Shown here in pieces: positions 1-5,543 of a stretch of 8,836 nucleotides of DNA (positions within the stretch are counted from its first letter, which is position 1; each line of letters starts with the position of its first letter). Source of the stretch: CAYLLT01 sp964384465 (GTDB taxonomy: Bacteria > Planctomycetota > Phycisphaerae > UBA1845 > PWPN01); the NCBI GenBank assembly GCA_964384465.1, contig CAYLLT010000162.1:1-8836 (forward strand), written 5' to 3'. Made by a program: the position numbers and the translations under genes. The notes beneath the pieces are model-generated. The model searched no databases, was not told where the DNA came from, and was given only the letters and a program-made list of their open reading frames with translations.

Positions 1-657
1 TTCGCGCCGGCGGCGCTGGCCGGCTTGCTGGGCGCGGCGATCATGGCCTGCGTGATGGCCTCCGACAGTCAAATCCTCGCCCTGTCGACGATGTTCTCCG
101 AAGACGTGTTCGCCTATTACGGCGGCAAGAGGCGGCTTGGTGAACAGGCCCAGGTCTGGGCGGCGCGGGCCTTCGTGGTCCTCTGCACGATCGTCGCTTA
201 CGCGATCGCATTGGCCGTACATGGGTCGGCGAGTATCTTCAACATCGCCATCACGTATGCCTTCAGCGGATACGCGAGCCTGGCCCCGATCATGCTGGCC
301 TGCCTGTTCTGGAAACGGGCCACGAAGTGGGGTGTGTTGGCCAGTTCACTCTGGATCGCGGCATTCATGATCGGCTCGGCGATCCTCCAGGCACGGACGC
401 AGCACCTGGCCCCGGCAGCACCCGGATCGGCCAATCCCATCTGGTCGATCGGTCCCTTCACCGTCTTCATGCGCGAGGCCACCAGCATCACCTTCAGCCA
501 GTTGCGGCTGTTGCTGGTCGCACCCATGTTTATCGGTTCCGCGCTCTTGATGGTGTTGGTCTCCTGGCTCACCAGATCACCATCGGCGGCGACGATCGAA
601 AAATACTTCCCAACAACCACAGTGACCCCCCTGGAGTCAAGGATGCCGGCATCATGA
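1..657 (+). CDS. Sodium:solute symporter family transporter, C-terminal part (5' end outside window)
   Basis: The frame is open from base 1, so the gene begins before the window; 218 residues are visible. It is an inner-membrane permease that couples uptake of an organic solute to sodium. Visible residues 8-31 include MASDSQILALST, which corresponds to the conserved Ser/Asp-Ser stretch of transmembrane helix 8 that contributes to the sodium site in the SSS family. Hydrophobic segments follow at about 55-73, 79-104, 110-129 and 168-190, matching the last helices of the usual 13-14-helix fold. A short hydrophilic tail ends the protein. The substrate cannot be told from this part. Its stop overlaps the next start by 4 nt (ATGA), so transporter and acid-activating enzyme are probably translationally coupled, which suggests the solute may be a carboxylate used by the downstream enzymes (inference). 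Confidence 0.85.
   Translation, partial: FAPAALAGLLGAAIMACVMASDSQILALSTMFSEDVFAYYGGKRRLGEQAQVWAARAFVVLCTIVAYAIALAVHGSASIFNIAITYAFSGYASLAPIMLACLFWKRATKWGVLASSLWIAAFMIGSAILQARTQHLAPAAPGSANPIWSIGPFTVFMREATSITFSQLRLLLVAPMFIGSALLMVLVSWLTRSPSAATIEKYFPTTTVTPLESRMPAS
639..643 (+). promoter_or_regulatory. Ribosome binding site that favours the 654 start of the LuxE-like gene
   Basis: AAGGA lies 10 nt before ATG 654 and 16 nt before the next in-frame ATG at 660. The spacing favours 654, which is also the start that gives the ATGA overlap with the transporter stop. Confidence 0.5.
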
Positions 658-1739
658 GTATGGATCAACCCACCAACGAAGCCGTGCAGCGAGCGGCCGC
701 CCGATTGGACGAACATGTTCGCGAGATGACGCGCTGGCATTTCTCACCGGAGACCGGGACGCCGTTCTGGCTCGACTGGGCGAAGCAGGCCGGCTGGGAT
801 CCCGCGGCCGAAGTGAAGAGTTCCTCGGACCTCCTGCGCTTCCCGCATTTCGAGGATGAATGGTTGCGCTTGGAGCCGCATGAACGGTGGATTCCGCGGC
901 CATACCAGGGCAAACCGTTCATGATCTTCGAGACCGGCGGCACCACCGGGATGCCCAAGCAGCGCATCAGTTGGGAAGATCACAACATCGACTATACAGA
1001 GTTCTCCGAAACCTTGGATGACGCGGCGTTCCCGCGCGGCAGCAACTGGCTGATGCTCGGCCCGACCGGCCCGCGGCGGCTTCGCCTGGCCATCGAACAC
1101 CTGGCCAACGTGCGCGGCGGCTGCTGCTATCACGTGGACCTCGACCCCCGCTGGGTCAAACGGCTAGTGGACAACCGCGAGATTGACCTAGCCAACCGGT
1201 ACAAAGAGCATGTGATCGACCAGGGCGTCACTATTCTGAAAAACCGCCGGGTGAACTGCCTGTTCACCACGCCGAAACTCCTGGAAGCCCTCGGCGAACG
1301 GATCAACGTGCCCGACGCCGGCATTCGTGGCGTGTTCTGTGGGGGCACGTCGATGACACCGCAGATGGTGCGGTTCCTGGTCGAGGAAGTGCTCGAGCAT
1401 CGTGCCCAGTTCGTTCCCACGTATGGGAACACGCTCATGGGCCTGGCGTGCAGCAAGCCGCTCACCGCCGAGGACCGCTACAGCATCACCTATTACGCCC
1501 CGGAGCCGCGGGCGGTGCTGCGCGTGGTCGATTCCGCGGACACCAGCAAGCTCGTCGATTACGATCAGTGGGGGCGCGTGGAATTGACCACCATGACGCG
1601 CGAGTTCTTCATGCCGCGATTCCTGGAGCGCGATGAAGCCATGCGCCGTAAGCCCTGTGCGCGATTTGCGTGGGACGGTGTGGGCGAGGTCCGGCCCTTC
1701 GGGATGCTTCAGAACAAGACGGTCGAGGGCGTGTACTGA
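654..1739 (+). CDS. LuxE-like acyl-protein synthetase / PaaK-type adenylate-forming enzyme
   Basis: The 361-residue protein belongs to the adenylate-forming (AMP-binding) superfamily. It should activate a carboxylic acid with ATP to an acyl-adenylate and pass the acyl group to a thiol. Residues 94-102 (TGGTTGMPK) are the phosphate-binding loop. YGNT at 257-260 matches the A5 motif, and residues 306-327, with WGRVELTT, occupy the place of the A7 region. Phenylacetate-CoA ligases are usually about 430 residues. This chain stops near the hinge and has no full C-terminal lid domain, the length seen in LuxE. LuxE uses a cysteine near its C-terminus as acyl carrier; here the last cysteine is Cys335, 26 residues from the end, and its equivalence is uncertain. 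The gene overlaps the transporter gene and precedes a LuxC-like reductase. The substrate is unknown: fatty acid or aromatic acid are both possible. Confidence 0.75.
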   Translation: MSMDQPTNEAVQRAAARLDEHVREMTRWHFSPETGTPFWLDWAKQAGWDPAAEVKSSSDLLRFPHFEDEWLRLEPHERWIPRPYQGKPFMIFETGGTTGMPKQRISWEDHNIDYTEFSETLDDAAFPRGSNWLMLGPTGPRRLRLAIEHLANVRGGCCYHVDLDPRWVKRLVDNREIDLANRYKEHVIDQGVTILKNRRVNCLFTTPKLLEALGERINVPDAGIRGVFCGGTSMTPQMVRFLVEEVLEHRAQFVPTYGNTLMGLACSKPLTAEDRYSITYYAPEPRAVLRVVDSADTSKLVDYDQWGRVELTTMTREFFMPRFLERDEAMRRKPCARFAWDGVGEVRPFGMLQNKTVEGVY

Positions 1740-1750
1740 TCCGGGGGATG

Positions 1751-1797
1751 GATTTCAAATTTGAAATCTGGAATTTGAAATCTGAGATTTGAGATGG
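1751..1797 (+). repeat. AT-rich 18-bp palindrome plus 14-bp tandem direct repeats
   Basis: The gap between the LuxE-like and LuxC-like genes begins with a perfect palindrome, GATTTCAAATTTGAAATC (1751-1768). AATTTGAAATCTG then occurs at 1758-1770 and again at 1772-1784, a 14-bp period. A degenerate third unit (GATTTGAGATGG, 1786-1797) contains the start codon of the next gene. The block is strikingly A/T-rich against GC-rich flanks. It could be an intergenic mini-repeat family, a protein-binding site or an RNA hairpin. The sequence alone does not decide. Confidence 0.75.
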
Positions 1798-3251
1798 TCT
1801 TACCGCACATTCCCATCCTGCGCCGCGGAGAGCAATACGAGAGCCTCGATTCGATCGAGCTGGCGGACCTTCGCAGCGGCCTTCCCATCGCGCGGGTCAG
1901 TCAGGCCAATGCGGGGATCATTCGCCGAGATTTGCAGCGGATCGGCGCGGGGCGCGAGGCTCTGCGGCGACTTCCCACGCAAACCCTGTTGAACATCTTC
2001 AAAGACGCCGGCGATAAGTTCATGACCGCTGACCTCCCGCTGGGCGATGGCAAGCAAGGGTCGTCGATGCCGTCGACGGCAACGACCCAATCGCCGCAGC
2101 AGTACGTCGAATCGCTCTGCGCCACCAGCGGACTGCCGCACGCGCTGATCCGGCGAAACATGAACAAAATCCACCAGGTATTTAACGAGATGCCGGCGAT
2201 TCTCCGCGGCCTCACGCGCGGTTTGGATCAGAAGGTGATGGACGAAGGGGTCGGAGAGCAGGCGGGCGTGGCTTTGAGTTACTACCCGGTGACTCAGGCC
2301 CTGGGCGTGGTGCTGCCCAGTAATTCGCCGGGAGTCAACTCACTATGGCTGCCCGCGATCGCCCTGAAGATCCCGGTGGTCATCAAGCCCGGCCGCGAAG
2401 AACCGTGGACGCCCTATCGCATCATGCAGGCGCTCATGGCCGCCGGCTGCCCGGCCGAGGCGTTCAGTTATTATCCCACGGATCACGACGGCGCGGCCGC
2501 GGTGCTGAAGGCCTGCGGTCGCGCGCTGCTCTTCGGCGACAGCCAGACCACCGCGCCTTATGCCAACAACCCGGCGATTCAGATCCACGGCCCGGGATTC
2601 AGCAAGGTGCTCATCGGTGAGGACGAGATCGATCGGTGGCCTGAGTTCATCGACGTGCTGGTGGACTCGATCGCGGCCAATGGCGGGCGAAGCTGCATCA
2701 ATGCTTCGAGCGTTGTCGTCCCGGCGCACGGCCGGCAGATTGCGGAGGCGCTGGCGCAGCGGCTCGCCGCGATACAGCCGCGATCGGCCGATCATCCGCA
2801 AGCCGCTCTGGCGGGTTTCGCCAATCCCAATTTTGCGGATGCCATCGACGCGGGTATCGAGGCGGGGCTGAGCGTCGCAGGCGCAGAAGAGATCACCGCC
2901 AGACACCGTTCCGGGCCGCGCAAGGTTACTTTTGAGAACAGCACCTACCTGCTGCCGACTCTGGTATGGTGCTCATCGTTCGAGCACCCACTGGCCAACC
3001 GTGAATTTCTGTTTCCTTATGCCAGCGTGGTCGAGGTGCCGCAGGCGCGGATGCTGGAGCGGATCGGCCCTTCGCTGGTGGTGACGGCCATCACACGGGA
3101 CGCGACATTCGTTGATGGACTGATACAATGCCCGCTGATCGAACGGCTGAACGTGGGCCCCATTCCCACATCGCATGTGCAGTGGGACCAGCCACACGAG
3201 GGCAACCTGTTTGAGTTCCTCTATCGTCGGCGGGCCATCCAACGTGAGTAG
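1794..3251 (+). CDS. LuxC-like acyl-CoA/acyl-enzyme reductase (aldehyde dehydrogenase superfamily)
   Basis: The 485-residue protein should reduce an activated acyl group to the aldehyde with NAD(P)H. Its plan matches LuxC: an opening 'hIPIL..GE' like LuxC's LPLIINGQ, a helical stretch with LPTQTLLNIFKDAGDKFM (60-77), then the cofactor-binding half with LPSNSPG (174-180) and VVIKPG (195-200). The catalytic cysteine is Cys301 in NGGRSCINAS. REFLFP (403-408) corresponds to the ALDH E-x-F-x-P motif. The general-base glutamate of hydrolysing ALDHs is absent: the equivalent stretch reads IHGPGFSKV (264-272). This is as in CoA-acylating or LuxC-type enzymes and fits reduction rather than aldehyde oxidation. 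No clear Shine-Dalgarno sequence precedes ATG 1794, which lies inside the AT-rich repeat. The start is kept because the LuxC-like N-terminus begins there. It probably takes its substrate from the preceding LuxE-like enzyme. Confidence 0.8.
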   Translation: MVLPHIPILRRGEQYESLDSIELADLRSGLPIARVSQANAGIIRRDLQRIGAGREALRRLPTQTLLNIFKDAGDKFMTADLPLGDGKQGSSMPSTATTQSPQQYVESLCATSGLPHALIRRNMNKIHQVFNEMPAILRGLTRGLDQKVMDEGVGEQAGVALSYYPVTQALGVVLPSNSPGVNSLWLPAIALKIPVVIKPGREEPWTPYRIMQALMAAGCPAEAFSYYPTDHDGAAAVLKACGRALLFGDSQTTAPYANNPAIQIHGPGFSKVLIGEDEIDRWPEFIDVLVDSIAANGGRSCINASSVVVPAHGRQIAEALAQRLAAIQPRSADHPQAALAGFANPNFADAIDAGIEAGLSVAGAEEITARHRSGPRKVTFENSTYLLPTLVWCSSFEHPLANREFLFPYASVVEVPQARMLERIGPSLVVTAITRDATFVDGLIQCPLIERLNVGPIPTSHVQWDQPHEGNLFEFLYRRRAIQRE

Positions 3252-3336
3252 CTTTCAGCTCTCAGCTATCAGCCGTCAGCCAGAAGGGCAGGCTGACCCT
3301 GAGTAGCTGAAAGCTGATAGCTGACGGCTGACAGCT
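3250..3336 (+). repeat. Inverted array of 7-bp units (AGCTGAN / GGCTGAN) between two genes
   Basis: From the last bases of the LuxC-like stop codon to 24 bp before the next start, the DNA is built of heptamers. The left arm (3250-3281) reads AGCT-TTCAGCT-CTCAGCT-ATCAGCC-GTCAGCC, which is the reverse orientation. After a 9-bp spacer the right arm (3291-3336) reads GGCTGAC, one diverged unit, AGCTGAA, AGCTGAT, AGCTGAC, GGCTGAC and AGCT, all in a strict 7-bp register. The arms pair over about 32 positions with roughly 6 mismatches, and more than one pairing register is possible. A strong RNA hairpin is expected within the operon. It lacks a T-run, so it is not a classical terminator. It could limit expression of the alcohol dehydrogenase or stabilise mRNA ends. 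Confidence 0.8.
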
Positions 3337-3359
3337 CTTAACAACGGGGTGAGAAGACT

Positions 3360-4538
3360 GTGACGATTGAATCGGGGATTGCCGCCTTCGACTATCATCC
3401 AAGAACACGCATCGTATTCGGGCCCGGCAGCGCGGATCGCACCGGTGAACTGGCCCGCGAGTTGTCCGCTCAGCGCGTGCTGCTGGTCACTGACCCCGGA
3501 ATCGCTCGCGCGGGGCACGTCGAACGGCTCCGCCGCTCGCTGACTTCAGCGGGCCTGCATGTGACCCTCTTCGACGGCGTCGTAGAGAATCCGACTGCCC
3601 GCGAAGTAGACGCCTGCTGCGCGATGGCCCGATCCGCAGGAGTTGACACCATCGTCGGTCTGGGCGGCGGCAGCAGCATCGATACCGCGAAAGGTTGCAA
3701 CTTCATCCTGACGAACGGCGGCTCCATTCAGGATTATTGGGGCGTGGGCCGGGCCGCCAAGCCGATGCTGCCGCTGATCGCCATACCCACGACCGCCGGC
3801 ACCGGCAGCGAGTGTCAATCGTTTGCCCTGATCGCGGATCCCACCACGCATCAGAAGATGGCCTGCGGCGATCCCAAGGCGGCGGCGCGCATCGCCCTCC
3901 TCGACCCGACGCTCACATTGACCCAGCCTCGCCACGTGGCCGCGCGCACCGGCATCGACACCATCGCTCATGCTGTGGAGACGGCCGTCACCACAACACG
4001 CACGCCGATCTCCCTGCTCTACGCGCGCGAGGCTTTTCGACTGGCGGAGCGAAACCTGCCTCGCGTACTCGACCGTGGCGACGACCTTCACGCCCGTGGC
4101 GAGATGCAGTTGGCCGCCGCCTATGCCGGCATCGCCATCGAGAACAGCATGCTGGGTGCGGCCCATGCGGCCGCCAATCCGCTGACCGCCCACTTTGGGA
4201 TCGTGCACGGGCAGGCGGTCGGCACGATGCTGCCGGCCGTTGTGCGGTTCAACGGCGCGGACGCCGCATCCATGCACGCCTACGCGGAGCTGGCGACGCA
4301 GGCCGGGCTGACACCTGCAAATGCCTCCGGACGCGATGGGTTGGATGCTTTGCTGGCCCGTCTGGAAACATTGCTGGATCAGGCCGGCGTGGTTCGCGGA
4401 TTGGACGCGCTGGGCGTTCCGCGCGGCGAGATTCCACGGCTGGCCCAGGAGGCTGCCGGACAGTGGACCGCACGCTTCAACCCCCGACCTGTCGCGGCCG
4501 CCGACTTCGTGGCACTCTATGAACGCACGTTCGCGTGA
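3360..4538 (+). CDS. Iron-containing alcohol dehydrogenase (group III, FucO/YqhD-like fold)
   Basis: The 392-residue protein is a cytoplasmic NAD(P)-dependent, metal-requiring alcohol dehydrogenase, here probably reducing the aldehyde made by the LuxC-like enzyme. It has the family length and motifs: GGGSSIDTAKG (102-112) and TTAGTGSE (144-151) for the nucleotide. The probable metal ligands are Asp200, His204 (GIDTIAHAVE), His269 (LGAAHAAANPL) and His283 (IVHGQA). Their spacing of 4, 65 and 14 is close to that of FucO. The start is GTG 3360, with GGTGA at 3348-3352 seven bases upstream. The last 144 bp are duplicated downstream (5289-5432), so the present 3' end may not be the ancestral one. 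The chain is nevertheless intact. The alcohol substrate is not known. The enzyme could also oxidise an alcohol in vivo. Confidence 0.9.
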   Translation: MTIESGIAAFDYHPRTRIVFGPGSADRTGELARELSAQRVLLVTDPGIARAGHVERLRRSLTSAGLHVTLFDGVVENPTAREVDACCAMARSAGVDTIVGLGGGSSIDTAKGCNFILTNGGSIQDYWGVGRAAKPMLPLIAIPTTAGTGSECQSFALIADPTTHQKMACGDPKAAARIALLDPTLTLTQPRHVAARTGIDTIAHAVETAVTTTRTPISLLYAREAFRLAERNLPRVLDRGDDLHARGEMQLAAAYAGIAIENSMLGAAHAAANPLTAHFGIVHGQAVGTMLPAVVRFNGADAASMHAYAELATQAGLTPANASGRDGLDALLARLETLLDQAGVVRGLDALGVPRGEIPRLAQEAAGQWTARFNPRPVAAADFVALYERTFA

Positions 4539-4571
4539 ACAAACTACGTGCCAGACGGATTGCTCCAGATA

Positions 4572-4925
4572 TTACTTGTATCCGTCGACGATCCATTGTA
4601 CCAACTTCGAACGGATGCGCGTGAGCCTTTCTGGAGCAAGTTGACCGATTGCACCGCGCAAGACTGATCGCTCGACAATGGCCAATCGTGCAATCCGAAT
4701 CACGCTGGCAACTTTCAGCCCTGAACCGGAGAAATCATCGTCGCTGGGCATGATCAGTTCATCAAATCCTGGAATCTGTTGCCCAAGCTGTGTCGAAATC
4801 ATGCACACCAGCCAGTCGTCGAATTGTCCAGGCAGCCGCCGCAAGACCAATGCGGGGCGTAGCTTGGCAGCGGCTTGGTCCGTCTGAGGAAATCGAAATA
4901 GGACAATCTGGGCTTCGCTGATCAT
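4572..4925 (-). CDS. MazF/PemK-like endoribonuclease toxin
   Basis: The 117-residue protein has the length and features of a type II toxin that cleaves mRNA and stops growth when released from its antitoxin. The N-terminus IVLFRFPQTDQ (7-17) and KLRPALVL (21-28) match the opening strands and the conserved Arg-Pro of the family. MISTQL (42-47) carries the conserved Ser/Thr. Residues 75-96 (SVIRIARL, then GAIGQL) match the closing core. The start overlaps the antitoxin stop by 4 nt, and a GAAAGAAG stretch lies just upstream in the antitoxin coding sequence. The gene converges on the alcohol dehydrogenase gene, with 33 bp between the stops and no hairpin in that gap. GC is visibly lower than in the neighbouring genes (about 48-53% in sampled 60-bp blocks, against about 73% in the block at 4381), consistent with transfer. 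Confidence 0.85.
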   Translation of the reverse strand: MISEAQIVLFRFPQTDQAAAKLRPALVLRRLPGQFDDWLVCMISTQLGQQIPGFDELIMPSDDDFSGSGLKVASVIRIARLAIVERSVLRGAIGQLAPERLTRIRSKLVQWIVDGYK

Positions 4926-5134
4926 GCGAAGACTTCTTTCAAGTCGTGCTCAGAATACAGATTGGGTTCGTTTTCCATGCCGTGAAGAGCCTGCGTTAGC
5001 GAGAAATCTGACCAGTCGCCCTCCTCTGCAGCCGCAGCCTTGCTTTTGAGGAATTCGACAAAACCCAACACCTCAGCCTGTGCCGATTCCGGCAACCCCG
5101 TCAAGTCCTGAGCGATTTTTTCAGCAATGCTCAT
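4922..5134 (-). CDS. DUF2281-like antitoxin of the MazF-like toxin
   Basis: This is a 70-residue acidic protein. Residues 14-32 (LPESAQAEVLGFVEFLKSK) form the helix typical of DUF2281/VapB-like antitoxins. The tail WSDFSL..AL.GMENEP.LYSEHDLKEVF (41-69) is the region expected to wrap the toxin. ATG 5134 is supported by a perfect AGGAGG eight bases upstream, the strongest ribosome site in the window, as suits an antitoxin that must be made in excess. It is first in the pair, overlapping the toxin start by 4 nt. The N-terminal part shows no clear DNA-binding fold to me. Autoregulation through the palindrome upstream (5205-5218) is possible but not shown. Confidence 0.8.
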   Translation of the reverse strand: MSIAEKIAQDLTGLPESAQAEVLGFVEFLKSKAAAAEEGDWSDFSLTQALHGMENEPNLYSEHDLKEVFA

Positions 5135-5142
5135 ATCGAAAA

Positions 5143-5148
5143 CCTCCT
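5143..5148 (-). promoter_or_regulatory. Shine-Dalgarno sequence of the antitoxin gene
   Basis: On the minus strand this reads AGGAGG, 8 nt before ATG 5134. It fixes the antitoxin start. Confidence 0.75.
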
Positions 5149-5204
5149 GCCATTCCTGCTCAGACTACCATTATCTGTACCCCGTTTGCAACAATGGAAT
5201 TGAC

Positions 5205-5218
5205 TCGCGGATCCGCGA
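5205..5218. repeat. Perfect 14-bp palindrome upstream of the toxin-antitoxin operon
   Basis: TCGCGGATCCGCGA is its own reverse complement. It sits 71-84 bp before the antitoxin start. Toxin-antitoxin pairs often repress themselves through such an operator, but the distance is somewhat long. A GATAAT-like minus-strand hexamer (5170-5175) lies between, without a convincing -35 box. The palindrome is seen; the operator role is a guess. Confidence 0.4.
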
Positions 5219-5245
5219 CACTTGGGGCGGGGTGAATTCACGTTT

Positions 5246-5279
5246 TCGCTGGTGCGAGAATCCCTTCTCGCACCAGCGA
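5246..5279. repeat. Perfect hairpin, 15-bp arms and 4-nt loop, beside the duplicated gene end
   Basis: The arms TCGCTGGTGCGAGAA (5246-5260) and TTCTCGCACCAGCGA (5265-5279) are exact reverse complements around TCCC. No T-run follows on either strand, so it is not a classical terminator. Its distance of 9 bp from the first base of the duplicated alcohol dehydrogenase segment suggests a junction mark or a REP-like mobile repeat. Confidence 0.8.
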
Positions 5280-5288
5280 TGCATGCTC

Positions 5289-5432
5289 CGCGGATTGAAC
5301 GCGCTGGGTGTTCCAAGCAACGAGATACCACGGCTCGCCGAGGAAGCTGCCGGACAGTGGACGGCTCGCTTCAACCCCCGACCGGTCACGGCCGCCGACT
5401 TCGTGGAACTCTATGAACGCACGTTTGCGTGA
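5289..5432 (+). pseudogene. Remnant: second copy of the 3' end of an iron alcohol dehydrogenase gene
   Basis: The 144 bp align without gaps to 4395-4538, with 16 differences by hand count (about 89% identity). Homology stops at the same TGA. The encoded 47 residues (RGLNALGVPSNEIPRL to LYERTFA) match the C-terminus of the complete enzyme. About nine of the differences are silent third-position changes, so the copy diverged while part of a working gene. The frame is open upstream to 5127, but that part is unrelated and overlaps the antitoxin gene on the other strand, so no complete enzyme can be made. No promoter or start specific to it is evident. It is probably either the displaced original gene end or a relic of a lost paralogue. 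Confidence 0.85.
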
Positions 5433-5480
5433 AACGATCGGCTCGGATCGGTATCCGAATCGCTGGCTTTTCCGGCTCGA

Positions 5481-5507
5481 TTGCGATATGGTACGTATAG
5501 GTACTAT
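5481..5507 (+). promoter_or_regulatory. Weak candidate promoter for the propeller/radical SAM operon
   Basis: The right-hand run of genes is cut off from the left-hand operon by the minus-strand toxin pair, so it should have its own promoter. In the 111-bp gap 5433-5543 the best pair I see is TTGCGA (5481-5486) and TACTAT (5502-5507). Each matches 4 of 6 consensus bases, and they are separated by a short 15 bp. Nothing else stands out in this gap. Confidence 0.2.
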
Positions 5508-5543
5508 CGGGCAGGGCCGGAACCGATTGCGACCTGACTCTCA

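Noticed and set aside
654..3251. A bioluminescence (lux) operon
   Set aside because: Only LuxE-like and LuxC-like enzymes are present. No luciferase subunits or acyl-transferase are seen, and an alcohol dehydrogenase follows instead.
3250..3336. A small CRISPR-like array
   Set aside because: The units are contiguous 7-mers with no unique spacers, and they are arranged as inverted arms.
4539..4571. A shared bidirectional terminator between the converging dehydrogenase and toxin genes
   Set aside because: No inverted repeat or T-run is visible in this 33-bp gap.
5246..5279. A Rho-independent terminator
   Set aside because: The stem is perfect, but no run of T follows on either strand.
5127..5432. 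A 101-codon open frame running from the antitoxin region into the duplicated dehydrogenase end
   Set aside because: Its first half has no family resemblance and begins inside the antitoxin gene's antisense strand. Only the last 47 codons are homologous to anything, so it is listed as a remnant.
4395..5432. A complete integrative element or insertion sequence
   Set aside because: No integrase or transposase gene, and no terminal inverted repeats pairing the two ends, are present. Only the duplicated gene end suggests integration.
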